64,000 bases of DNA. Origin: Ancylostoma caninum. Its lineage: Eukaryota; Nematoda; Chromadorea; Rhabditida; Ancylostomatidae. The translations under genes were made by a program, and so were the position numbers. The notes beneath the pieces are model-generated. The model did no database searches. It had not been told where the DNA came from and saw only the letters and a program-made list of their open reading frames with translations. Location: positions 2,041,501 to 2,105,500 of the forward strand of contig JBAJFG010000019.1 in the NCBI GenBank assembly GCA_037903475.1, in the 5' to 3' direction. Positions 35,030 to 45,790 of the stretch are shown piece after piece (position 1 is the stretch's first letter; every line of letters begins with the position of its first letter).

Positions 35030-36134
35030 ACAGTATACAGTGGCTACAACGTGGACTATTTGGCACGGCTACATAGTTACAATTTTGAAAAGCAATGTTT
35101 TTACTACATTTCAGCTCTTTAACGGACATTTGGAACCAAGTTTGAGTGGGTGTTGAGGCTAAATGTATACATCCTTCAGTTAACTTACCCAAGGGATAAT
35201 TTCAATTCAAACTGAGTCAGCAAGCAAAACCTCAGTTTCGTCAATTCTTCTAAGAATCTGCCTAACTTTCCTTGCATGTATACGCAGGAGAGAAGAATGA
35301 TTTGAGATTGATTTATGTGATTTGAGGGCACTGTCTCAACTCAGAATCGTTTGTTCCCGAGATTTTCATAATTAAGGGCTCTCTAGGGGACCTCTTCTAC
35401 AATAGTACACATTATTCCTCAGAGAGTGAGAAGGAGAATGATGGCGTGTGAGCAGAGAGAATTTTCAGTCCGACTGGGTCGCGCGAGGGACCATTTTTCC
35501 GGGTGTTGCTCTTTACCGAGCAATTCGAGAAAATTTAGTCATACTATAGTACTAGTCAACCCAAAAAGCCCGTAGTTTCATTAGTTGAGTTGCCTCTTCT
35601 AGACATCAACCACTTGCATGGAAATTTGAAGACAACCGTACGTAAAATTCGAATTGTTCTTCTCAAAAACTAGCCTTTCCGAATATGCAAGTATTTTCGG
35701 CCATGCCAATTTCGGCTACACTTATTTCGGATGGAAGCATCGAATTATTCCTACGACCACGAAAACTGTGTAGTTTTTCGCCAAAGATGGACGTTCTTCG
35801 TGTTGGCATGGGACCGCAAGCCTGGCTGAAGTACGAACCAGTCACTATCAAAGAATCGGAAGAGAAAAGAACAACTGGGCAGAACTGCAGCAGAACTACC
35901 GAAAACCAGTGGTTGTATACCAACTCTCTGAGGTTCGAAGGCAGCCCTCACAGAAATTCCGCTATCACAGAATTTGCTGTACTCAGTAGTATTAGTAGTA
36001 CAGTATTCACTCTCGTCAAATCCTATGAAGAAAGTCGTTCCAATGTCACAAGTTCAGCCCGTTTGCGAAGAATGGACGAGTTGCCCGTTTTGAAATGGAG
36101 GGAGGTGGGAATGGAGGCAAGTCTATCCTAAAGC
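35030..36134. other. Unassigned; one 148-codon open frame
   Basis: A plus-strand frame at 35685-36131 (starts MQVFSAMPIS) and a minus-strand frame over the same bases are both open. Neither shows a domain. A host gene fragment is possible but not supported. Confidence 0.3.
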
Positions 36135-36136
36135 TA

Positions 36137-37398
36137 GTAGGTGCGTGCAAAAATCCTGGTGCTATTTCACCGTTCCACGTCGTTTTGCTCCTTGCGTTTC
36201 CGATATCATGCGACGGTTTTCATGTATTCTGGTAGCCTGAAACATCTGCTACCTATGCCACTTTTGGCTCGGGTCTACGTCACAGCGTTGCTCTGTTTAG
36301 TGTATAAAACCAACGCTATGAGCTGTGCAATAATTTCGGGAGTTGCGCTTCATGAAATCAAATCGATACGATCAACAAGAGGAGCGACCCATAGCATCAG
36401 TAATGTGTTTGCGGAGGGTATGTTCCCTGGAATGCTAGATGCTCGAGGGTTCGTAGGAACTCTTAGCGGATGAGTGCCTGGAAAATGCTTCACAAGCTGG
36501 TCAGAGTTTGGTCTTCACAGAGGCGCGAAGGAAGAGCAGTTTGAACCCGACCCTATGCAAAGTGCGCAGGGCATTACGAGGAATTTAGTCAACAATGTCT
36601 CGTCACTTAAAAAAGTCGGTATGAAGGGGAAGGTGAGTAGATGGATTTTGCGTGAGTTGGGCGAAGAGCACCAACATCCACAGTAACAAGTCCGCAGATA
36701 TTCGGCCTTGAGATTTTCTAACAATTTGTTTCATGGAAGAATTGTTATAGTTGATAGAGATCGGGCTATGTACGGAAATAGGAGGAGGTCATCCCAAAGT
36801 CGAGGCTCCCGCACCCACCTAAAAAATGGCCGAACCATCGCTACCTTCTTCAAAAAAAAATTGACATTTCGTGGTCGACGCGTGAGTCATCTGCAAAGAA
36901 TTTTTTTGAAACGAATGCACAATAATCGCCCAATAGTACGCTTCTTTCCCTATACTTATAATGGGAAAGCTTTCAACCATAGGACCAACACAGGCGGAAT
37001 TATGTGGTCTAATCTGGCTGTGGAATAACGTAACAGCATGTTGCAGTGTCAACCGTATAAAGAATCAGCCATTCGTGCTTCGAAATTCTAACCTAACCTG
37101 TGTTACGTATTATTGTATTACTCGTTGGACCTGTCCCTAACAGACTACCCCCATTTCAACCTTCTATGGCTTTACCTCCGCTGTAAAACTTTCAATGAAC
37201 ACACCTTAATGAACGTGTGCCATTATTAGGAGTGTAAACCTGTCATATTCTTAGTTTCTGGAAAAATCTTATTGTGCCATATTGGCAACATTACGGAGAT
37301 GCCAATGCTTTGTTCCCAACAAAATTGCTGACTTTGAGCCAAGTTATGGCATTTTGAAAAATTAGGTGCAAGTGCCCCGGAACTTTGCACGCACCTGA
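36137..37398 (+). pseudogene. Dead mariner, second family
   Basis: TIRs share AGGTGCGTGCAAA near both ends, flanked by TA (36135-36136, 37399-37400). Total 1262 bp. Plus-strand remnants: SRWILRELGEEHQ (the WVPHEL region, about 36640-36670), then GRIVIVDRDRAMYGNRRRS (about 36733-36795), equivalent to the GDEKWILY segment with the catalytic Asp. A KKLTFRG stretch and frameshifted remainder follow. Several stops and shifts. Distinct from the mariner at 26379. Confidence 0.75.
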
Positions 37399-37439
37399 TA
37401 CAATTACAATGCATCGGAGTCCGATCCGGTCGAATTAAC

Positions 37440-38280
37440 AAGGATAAGAATTAACACACTTCTTCTTATCCGACCGAATCGAACCCCGATTCCCTACAAA
37501 CATAGCTTAACACACATAACGGACAATACGACCAACCGGTGGGTCGTACGGGAAGTTACGTAGAGGACAATACGACTCACCGGTGGGTCGTATCCGTTTT
37601 ATCCCTTTCTCTTAGGTGGAGCTCCCTCAAATTCTGCCCCTAGGGGTTATTCTACCCGGTGAACACGGAAATGGCATCCATTTTGTACCATAACTGTGGC
37701 ACTGTAGGATTACTGTAGTCATACTGTAGATGCTGTTGATGTATTTTCTCACAGCGTCTACAGCAAATTTGAACTTTGGGGTGACTTGACGTGCTGAACA
37801 TAAATACGCCATCAGTCCTGCATTTTTTATCCATTTTTTACCGTGGCGCAGTACAGTAGGGTTACCGTAGCCATACTGTAGATGCATTTTGTTCACCAAA
37901 TTCAGTGAAACTTTGGCAGGTGGGGGTTTGTGACATGCTGAACACGAATTTGAGATCCATATTCGAGATAGGTGCCATAGTCGAGTTCAGAGTGTAAAAT
38001 AACCCCAGTGTCGGACAAATTCTAATGAACAACCTTCCCTACAGTTCCTACAGTATGATCACAGTAACCCTGTAACATGTAGTGAAGCGATACGGTAGAC
38101 AATGGATTTCATATTCTTAATCCGTATGTGAAATAACCCTCCTGCGCAAATTTTGGTTGAATTCTGATAGAAAAAGGTCTTTCGACAGTTTCTACAGTAT
38201 ACATACAGTAACACTACAGAATTGTTTTACCAAGTGAAATAGATGGCATAGTTGTGATCAGCATGTCAAATATGGCTTAA
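37440..38280. repeat. Degenerate repeats with short palindromes
   Basis: 37520-37600 holds two copies of a GGACAATACGACYMACCGGTGGGTCGTA block, itself near-palindromic around ACCGGTGGGT. 37640-38280 repeats motifs such as TACAGTAACCCT, GCTGAACAYGAAT and AAATAACCC at irregular intervals, related to the foldback words at 2055-2265. No coding. Confidence 0.5.
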
Positions 38281-38416
38281 TTCTCGCAAAACCGGTGAGG
38301 AACGAGCGCAAACTCGCGTTGGTCCAAAGTGGCCCTGAGCGGAAAATCTGCGTTGTCGCGAATGTGTTGAGGAAAGAGAGTGACTGTAAACGAAAACATT
38401 CACTTCATGCTAGAAC

Positions 38417-39449
38417 TTGCCCTGCTTGAACGAAATGTAATCTCTTTAGGCCCATGGCATACTTCACAGTGACACCGTCGCCGTGAAGGAAATGAGCGGA
38501 AATGATGAGGAAAAATAATATTATTTCTCACATCTTTACAGCTTACGTGGAATAGCGTGCTGGCATAGGAGCAATTGTGCGAGGGAAAAATTGTGCGATT
38601 GTGTTTCATTAGTGGAGAACGGTCGCAGCGCAGCGTCGCTGTGTAGTGTGCCATGAGCCTTATATCTCGAGGATGGCGGTATCTACGACGGTGCAACTTT
38701 CACAGAATTGTTGGAACAACTGCTGAGGATCCAAAACGGTCAAAAACTACGAAGATTTCCGTGGTTGTTGGCTTCGAAGAGCCTTCGCCTGAAGCCCCCA
38801 GGATCGCATACACATCAAACATAGGAATGCGACTAGAAGAAACCTCGTCCCTACATAACAAGTTTGTATCGAAAGTATAAAGACACCTAAGTCTTGTCCG
38901 TAAAGAGGCTCGCATCCTTTTAATCGGTCTATTTACTTCACTGGATCCAACAAATCAAGAGACCCCGCAGTTCCACTCAGTACTTCAACCCATATAATTT
39001 TAAGCTTTAAGGAAAAAAGTTGGAGAATTTGTGTAATTATACGTAATTAATTCTTTCGATAATTCTTTGTATCAAAGGCAGCACCCACGAAAAAACTTGT
39101 CACTCAGATTTTAGCGCAATCCTGCTTTTCTTACTATGGGGACAATGGGCGAAGTGGTAAATTTTGCCGGAACTCATACCAATATGGTCCTCGGATGCTT
39201 CCAATTTTCTGCATTATAGCAGGATGGCCGAGTTACTTGAATGGAGTAGGTCAAGGAAGTCAATAAAGTTGTTCTTATTGCCAAAATAGCGTTGTCCTCA
39301 TTTCTTGGCGCAACTAGATATTCGACAATTTTTCAGCTTTTCTGAAGGAGAAAAAAAGCAAAACGAAAAGGTAAGGAATGTTTACTACGGAGACCTACCT
39401 CAAGAAAAGAAACAGTACTTTGAGTTAAATGTAAAGAGCTAACAAACAG
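38417..39449. repeat. 1.03 kb duplicated segment, copy 1 (empty site)
   Basis: Nearly identical to 50152-50267 joined to 54712-55625. Copy 1 lacks the Helitron and RTE that split copy 2; the empty junction lies between A38532 and T38533. Differences are few (single substitutions and one 3-bp indel). No TIR or LTR was recognised, so the segment could be a low-copy repeat or an unidentified element. Confidence 0.9.
38653..38880 (+). CDS. Hypothetical 75-residue frame, conserved in both copies of the 1.03 kb segment
   Basis: The ATG frame starts MSLISRGWRYLRRCNFHRI and ends LHNKFVSKV. The paralogous frame at 54832-55056 differs by an in-frame 3-base indel (EAPRI versus ESRI). A TCTTTACAG acceptor-like sequence lies upstream at 38533-38541 and an AATAAA at 39262. 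No domain recognised. It could be a real small exon or chance. Confidence 0.3.
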   Translation: MSLISRGWRYLRRCNFHRIVGTTAEDPKRSKTTKISVVVGFEEPSPEAPRIAYTSNIGMRLEETSSLHNKFVSKV

Positions 39450-39597
39450 GGTTTTTCATTCTTCCTTTTCTTTTGTTTGGGATAACCAATACTATCCCTT
39501 ACACATTCTTTATGCATAAGGGAGGGCCACACCTCCAAATAAAGATAGGGATTAGTACTGATGGGTAATACAAGCGGAAAATGGCAGGAGGGGTTAG

Positions 39598-40983
39598 TTT
39601 TCCGTGACCCCATTACTAGTTGTTCCGCAAGGAACAAACCAGGGAGCGCCACCCCCTAGTAGCAGCCCTACTAAACCTTCGGGAAACTCCTCATTTTCCG
39701 GGACAGGCCACTCACCTCTTCGGTCTCAAAACTATAAATACTACACTACTAATCGCCTTACCAAAAGTAAGGCAGGAGCCAATCAATATTATTTGAAGGA
39801 TTTTGGAAATCAGTATATAGGATCTGAATGTTCACGAGGATGCAGCATATGCTCATTAATTAAATTTGATAACAGCATAATTTCCAACGTTACCAGACTA
39901 AGAATTAACACTTATAAGAATATTAATTGCAATTGCCAAACTAAAGGAGTCGTGTATTTTATCACATGTGATAACTGCAAGCTACAATATGTGGGTGTAA
40001 CCAGCAGAGCTTTAAGATATAGAATCAGGGAACATCTCTATTATATTAATCACAAAAGGAAGTTTAATCCTCTTTATACACACTTTCATGAATGTGGTAA
40101 TAATATTACTATAGACATTTTAGACTCTTCGGAAGAGAACGCAGATAGAAGTATACTACTAACAAAAGAGCTTTTTTGGATTAAACTCCTCATGACCCCT
40201 ATTCCTTTTGGACTTAAGGACAATATAAAAGGCTACGGAAATATAAGTGATATTACCAATCCTCTAAATTACAAATCTAATCATCCATTCTATTCCTTAA
40301 CAGTAGTTAAAGAAAGAAGTAATAGAGGAAAAAAGAAAAATAATATAAAGGATAAAAAGGATAGAAACAAAAATAAGTTAGAAGGCTTCATTAAAAACAT
40401 TGTGGATAATGATATAACAGATGGATTAGATGCTAAACAACTCTATACAAAGTTAAAGTCTCTCGATAAGACTTCTATAAACACTCTGCTACGGTTATCC
40501 ACATCATTAGAATTTATAAGAACTATAAATGATAAAGTAAGGTTTATGTTTCTATGCCTGCTATGCCATTTCTACTTTGAGAAGGAGGATAAACAAAAAG
40601 TATCTAATCCAAAAAAGTTCATAAACATCAAAGTTAATTACATTTCAGATATATTTGAAGCAATTAATTGGAAAAATATATTCAATAGCAGAGATATAAA
40701 AACAGTTACAGTAGGCAATAAAATTAGTGATTATATACCAATTAGGGTAGTTTACACATACGATAACTCTATTTCTAGTCAAATATTTGACTATAACAAA
40801 ACATTAAAAAGCCTTATTAATGAAAATTTGCATGAGATAGTCAACAACGATTGTATTTGTGAAAAAGCTAATAAAAAATATAGTAGATACATAAACGAAC
40901 AACATAGGCATGTAATAAAGGGAATCTGGAAATTATTGAAGACAAACGGTTACGTAACGTTCTTAAAAAGGTACCAAATATAG
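39598..40983 (+). pseudogene. Permuted Penelope-like element 2: N-terminal GIY-YIG and linker
   Basis: The frame is open from 39598 without an ATG; an ATG at 39561 in another frame (MGNTSGKWQEG) could be the original start after one indel. A Ser/Pro-rich leader is followed by a Cys cluster (CSRGCSIC, residues about 75-82, counting from 39604) and the endonuclease GVVYFITCDNCKLQYVG (115-131) with TSRALRYRIREH (133-144). ELFWIKLL and a GLKDNIKGYGN block follow, then a Lys/Asn-rich linker. The endonuclease precedes the RT, unlike PLE 1. Near 40925 the frame shifts to read EIIEDKRLRNVLKKVPNI, then shifts again near 40982. AT-rich, unlike its surroundings. Confidence 0.8.
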
Positions 40984-42150
40984 GCATATAAAAACTGCAA
41001 ATAGAGAAAAAATTAAGAATGAGTATAATAGAGTTAAGGAAGAGGTTACTAAAAAATTATCTAGTAAGTACAATCTTAAAAAAGATGTACAAATAAAACT
41101 GGAAAAATATTTCATTGATAGATATAGAAGAAAAATTAAACCATTACTCACTTACAATAATATAAGTGGCAGTCAGCATATATATCAGTTAAAAAATGTT
41201 ATTAAGCAATATCAAAAACAATTTATAATATGCCACATACAGGTATTGATGAATGAAATGGGAATGAGTTACGATTCAATAAGCAAAAAATATATAGTTA
41301 GCGAACAAAACCAAACATATAAGTTCCTGCCCAATGCAAATAAAGAAGCTATTATATTAAAACATAAATTCTTTTGTATACGTAATCAATATAAAATAAT
41401 TAATAATTGTAATCTACCTGCGATATATATGTTACCAAAGTTACACAAAAATCCTATAAAGTTCAGGTTTATCACAGGGGCTTACAATAGTAGCATAAAA
41501 CCGTTAGCTCAAGATCTTCACTTTATTTTTACATTTATCAAAAACGATTTCATTAGGTATACGCAAGCAACAAGTTATAGGAATCACTGTATAAAATCAT
41601 ATTGGTCTATTAATAATATTAATATAGCTAGCGAGATAAACAACATAAAAAATGATAATATTAAGTTATATTCAGCTGACTTCACCGACATGTTTACTAA
41701 CTCAAAACATGATGCTATCATTACAAGTATTAAAACATTACTGGACATATGCTTTAAAAACGCTAGTAAAAACTACATTGCTAGTAATGGGTTTCGAATA
41801 TTTTACACAGATAGTACAGAAATGGAAAGATACAAACTATATAGACGAGAAGATCTAATATACTATGTGGACTGTTTGCTTAGGAATAGCTACTGTGTTT
41901 TAAGAGAATCCATATTCAAACAATTGAAAGGTGTCCCACAAGGAGGCAACTTTAGTCCCTTACTAGCTGATCTTACATTATCAGTGATGGAATTTAATTA
42001 TGCAAAAAATGTTAAAAACGTCAAAGATAATTTGTTCATACCGTTTAGATACATGGATGACCTACTAATTGTACATAATAAAGAAGAAAAAGACATAGAC
42101 ATTATACTTGGACAAGTATATGAAAATAAATTGGAATTGAAAGTTAAGTA
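40982..42150 (+). pseudogene. Permuted Penelope-like element 2: reverse transcriptase
   Basis: The frame is open from 40982, before the first in-frame ATG at 41249. Motifs in order, counting from 41246: PAIYMLPKLHKNPIKFRFI, YSADFTDMFTN (catalytic Asp, residue 145), QLKGVPQGGNFSPLLADL, and FRYMDDLLIV (YMDD, residues 270-272, nt 42050-42061). The catalytic residues are intact. The ORF runs into a GC-rich MITE at 42151. The thumb continues at 42473. Confidence 0.88.
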
Positions 42151-42472
42151 GCCGCTATACTCCTCGAGGAGTATAGCACCTTGCGTCGCCGTCCCCGGCG
42201 ACGGCGGCCGCCAATGTTGGCGACCCCTCACAATCGATACGCACCGGCGCCGCAGTCGCCAACATTGGCGGCCGCCGATCGCCAATGTTGGCGACCAGTC
42301 GATACGCACCGACGTCACAGTCGCCAACATTGGCGGCCGCCGATATTGGCGATCGCCAGTAGCCGGCGACGGCGGCGGCCGCCGCCGCTCCGCCCACAAT
42401 CAATGCGTATCGGCCTCACAGTCGCCGGCGACGGCGACCCAAGGTGCTACAGTCCTCGAGGACTATAGCGGC
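42151..42472. mobile_element. GC-rich MITE inserted in PLE 2 RT
   Basis: About 322 bp with TIRs GCCGCTATACTCCTCGAGGA and near-inverse (left 42151-42183, right about 42440-42472). The interior holds two about 70-bp direct repeats, each containing inverted GTCGCCAACATTGGCGGC words, so it folds strongly. GC content is extreme relative to the AT-rich PLE around it. AGT occurs at both borders, possibly a 3-bp target duplication. Confidence 0.8.
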
Positions 42473-42778
42473 AGTGTTACACATAAAAATCAATATGAAT
42501 GTAATTACCTAGATCTTACAATAAAAGTTATTGATGGATATGTACATACTAATCTTTATAATAAAACAGATGATTTTGACTTCAAAGTCATACGCTTTCC
42601 ACATTTCAGTTCGTTCATAACTACTGGGGTTAAGAAGTCCACCATATACACGGAAACGCTTAGGATAACCAAAGTATGTTCCTCGTTTGAACATTTGGTT
42701 GGTAAGGTTAAAACATTAATTAAAATACTAAGGGACAGCAACTATCCAGTGGACATATTATTTATAAACCAGTCTGGC
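42473..42778 (+). pseudogene. Permuted Penelope-like element 2: RT thumb
   Basis: Reads HKNQYECNYLDLTIKVIDG, TNLYNKTDDFDFKVIRFPH, and the SFEHLVGKVKTLIKILR block typical of the PLE thumb. No stop before the Helitron at 42779. Across the MITE the frame differs by one base from the upstream RT, so an extra indel exists. Confidence 0.82.
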
Positions 42779-44120
42779 CGTCCGGCTCACGCCGGACTTC
42801 CAGACTTCTATTGGTGCTCGCTTCGCTCGCATACTGCACATTGAAAGCAAACACAAAAGTGTAAATGGATTGATAAAGTCTGCATCCCTCCGCGCAGTTC
42901 TATCGCTCTCCTGAGAAACCCTTGATTCCATAGGTGGTGGCTTTCCCCCATATGAACGAAGTTATGCTCTTCCATATGAGCGAAGTTAGTGGCCGTGAAG
43001 AATTGAGTGTAACCGATTCAGTGCAAATGTTATCTTGAAATGATTTAGGCTCAACTGGTTGTTGTGGTAATTCAAGTGATAAGGGTCCACCGGTGTATAT
43101 AAACGGAAAGAAAGGAGTGGTTCATTCAGACACAGACGGAATGGGAAAGGAACACGGAAACGAAAGGAAACAATGTACATCTAGGTGGTTAGGGTAGGAG
43201 AGTCCGCCGAAACAGGGTAAGCTTACCCCTTATGCAGAAGTGGATCCGCCAAGCGAATTCCTGCTACGTGTGGAAGCCGGCACACCCTTATCACACAATT
43301 GGACCCGACTCCAGGCGTTTCCCCACTTTTGGACGCCGGCGCACCCTTATCACACCGTTGGACCCGACTCCAGGCGTTTCCCCACTTTTGGACGCCGGGG
43401 CACCCTTATCACATCGTTGGACCCGACTCCAGGCGTTTCCCCACTTTTGGACGCCGGCGCACCCTTATCACACCGTTGGGCCCGACTCCAGGCGTTTCCC
43501 CACTTTTGTACGCCGGCGCACCCTTATCACACCGTTGGACCCGACTCCAGGCGTTTCCCCACTTTTGGACGCCGGCGCACCCTTATCACACCGTTGGGCC
43601 CGACTCCAGGCGTTTCCCCACTTTTGGACGCCGGCGCACCCTTATCACGCCGTTGGACCCGACTCCAGGCGTTTCCCCTCTTTTGGACGCCGGCGCACCC
43701 TTATCACACCGTTGGACCCGACTCCAGGCGTTTCCCCACTTTTGGACGCCGGCGCACCCTTATCACACCGTTGGACCCGACTCCAGGCGTTTCCCCACTT
43801 TTGGACGCCGGCGCACCCTTATCACACCGTTGGACCCGACTCCAGGCGTTTCCCCACTTTTGGACGCCGGCGCGCCCTTATCATACCGTTGGACCCGACT
43901 CCAGGCGTTTCTCCTCTTTTGGACGCCGGCGCACCCTTATCACACCGTTGGACCCGACTCCAGGCGTTTCCCCACTTTTGGACGCCGGCGCACTCCTACA
44001 GCAACAGTGGATCCGGTGTAGGACATTTTCTTCACTCTAGGCCACGCCCTCGAATTTCGTTTCACACACACTGACACACACACGTGACAGACAGACTAAG
44101 CCCGTTATTATAAGTCATGA
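42779..44120 (-). mobile_element. Helitron, CTGG family, copy C, inserted in PLE 2
   Basis: The 3' end GGCCAGACTGG (minus strand) is at 42779 with A before it on the plus strand. The 5' end TCATGACTTATAATAACGGG is at 44120, followed by T. No target duplication. Full non-repeat 3' half, about 12.5 units of the 59-bp minisatellite (43275-44010) and only short CA tracts. Closing the gap keeps the PLE frame open up to a stop at 44170-44172. Confidence 0.9.
43275..44010 (+). repeat. 59-bp minisatellite in Helitron C, about 12.5 units
   Basis: Homogeneous head-to-tail array; most units differ by 0-3 bases. All three plus frames are open for 240-280 codons, each encoding the same 59-residue period (GPDSRRFPTFGRRRTLITPL and so on) in rotated phase. 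I regard them as non-coding. Confidence 0.92.
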
Positions 44121-44172
44121 TATAAGATTATGGAACACACGAGCAAAATTAAAACACTTATTAATAACATAA
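44121..44172 (+). pseudogene. Permuted Penelope-like element 2: C-terminal tail
   Basis: Short continuation after Helitron C, in frame with the thumb, ending at TAA 44170-44172. There is no GIY-YIG at this end, which supports the permuted order. Confidence 0.5.
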
Positions 44173-44279
44173 TAGAAGAACTTTAACATGCAAGTATTAG
44201 GTATTACTTACTAATTAGCATACTACCTTGGTATACAAGGTATGTAAGTATACTAACATATATATATATATATATATAT

Positions 44280-44556
44280 CAGTGGCGGACGCAGGGGGGG
44301 CGGGGGGGGGCGCGCGCCCCCCCCCGAGAATGGGTCGCCAAATTTTCGAAATTACTTTACAATACAAATAAAAATCTTGTGTTAGTTTATTTTTAATTGT
44401 TTATTTTTATTATTATTTTTAATATATTTTTTATTTATTGTTTATTATTATAATTAATATTATTATTAATTTTATTTTCCGTCTGGGTCCCCAAAACGGC
44501 GGAGACCCCACTTTTCTTCCCACGCCCCCCCTCCCGCCCACTTTCTGCGTCCGCCA

Positions 44557-44559
<3 letters not shown>
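44280..44559. mobile_element. hAT-type MITE, copy 1
   Basis: 280 bp, termini CAGTGGCGGACGCAG and inverse, in an (AT)n tract consistent with an 8-bp ATATATAT duplication. AT-rich core and G/C runs next to the left end. Nearly identical to copy 2 at 45214-45495. Confidence 0.85.
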
Positions 44560-44603
<44 letters not shown>

Positions 44604-44605
44604 AT

Positions 44606-45195
44606 ACAATACCGCCCATAGTTTTTGCGAAAAAATCGGGTGGCGACGGATTAATCGTTAACAAACCGTCGCCGTACTGTAACTCCTTTCAAAATGAAGC
44701 TTTTCCAAATCTGAGCACACCTTCGGATTGCTCATCGAAATTGGAATTGAACAGTATATAAAATTACTTGAACTTTGACTTCGAAACATTTGTTTTTTTC
44801 AAAAAATTGAAAATTTTCCAGAATTTCAGCAATCAGGTCAGAATCTGAAAAAACGTTAAAAACCGAGAATTGAGCAAAATTCAATGACCGTGTTCAGAAG
44901 CCTCAATCCTCAATTATTTCCTCGGTTTTTGACGTTTTTTCAGATCTTGACCTGATTGTTGTGATTGCTGAAATTCTGAAAAATTTTCACATTTTTGAAA
45001 AAAAAAAACAAATGTTTTGAAGTCAAAGTTCAAGTAATTTTATACACTGTTCAATTCCAATTTCGATGAGCAATCCGAAGGTGTGCTCAGATTTAGAAAA
45101 GCTTCATTTTCAAAGGAGTTACAGTACTGCGACGGTTCGTTAACGATTAATCCGTCGCCACCCGATTTTTTCGCAAAAACTATGGGGGGTATTGT
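44606..45195. repeat. 590-bp near-perfect palindrome
   Basis: Left arm (44606-about 44895) and right arm (about 44905-45195) are reverse complements with a few percent mismatch; the ends read ACAATACC and GGTATTGT. TA flanks suggest a Tc1/mariner-type foldback. It lies between two hAT-type MITEs. Confidence 0.88.
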
Positions 45196-45213
45196 ATATA
45201 TATGTATAGATAT

Positions 45214-45495
45214 CAGTGGCGGACGCAGGGGGGGGGGGGGGGGGGGGGCGCCCCCCCCCCCGAGAATGGGTCGCCAAATTTTCGAAATTACTTTACAATA
45301 CAAATAAAAATCTTGTGTTAGTTTATTTTTAATTGTTTATTTTTATTATTATTTTTAATATATTTTTTATTTATTGTTTATTATTATAATTAATATTATT
45401 ATTAATTTTATTTTCCGTCTGGGTCCCCAAAACGGCGGAGACCCCACTTTTCTTCCCACGCCCCCCCTCCCGCCCACTTTCTGCGTCCGCCACTG
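45214..45495. mobile_element. hAT-type MITE, copy 2
   Basis: 282 bp with a perfect 8-bp target duplication ATAGATAT (45206-45213, 45496-45503), the length expected for hAT elements. Termini CAGTGGCGGACGCAG and inverse. A pure G run (about 18) followed by C runs near the left end differs in length from copy 1. Confidence 0.92.
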
Positions 45496-45508
45496 ATAGA
45501 TATATATA

Positions 45509-45790
45509 CCAGTCTGGCCGTCCGGCTGACGCCGGACTTTCAGACTTTTCCTAATGCTCGCTTCGCTCACATGGCTTCATCCCTTCTTCATTCAAATAAA
45601 GTCACAGATATTCCACCTTTTGCTTTAATGTGTCCCACACCCTTTCCATTGGTTTTTCTCATGTAAAGATGCACTTATCAAAGAGGATTACCCTTCTCGA
45701 AGCAATTTTATCATTTGCTCAACTGAAATAGCTTTTTGTAACTATATATAACCGGTTCAACCTGGATTGACCGCAGAAAATGGTCTATCA
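45509..45790 (-). mobile_element. Helitron, CTGG family, copy D (3' fragment)
   Basis: Hairpin and CTGG end at 45509, preceded by A on the plus strand. After the shared head the body differs from copies C, E and F. It is cut by Helitron E at 45791; the 5' end was not found. Confidence 0.75.

Noticed and set aside
39555..39600. Hammerhead ribozyme upstream of PLE 2 (CTGATGG...GGAAAATGGC)
   Set aside because: The core needs CTGATGA and GAAA joined by a paired stem II; the sixth core base is wrong and no stem II forms.
41998..42403. Minus-strand 82- and 133-codon frames across the PLE/MITE junction
   Set aside because: They are shadows of the PLE RT and the GC-rich MITE.
43232..44074. A 280-codon repeat protein gene
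   Set aside because: All three phases are open because the 59-bp unit lacks stops; the array sits inside a non-autonomous Helitron.
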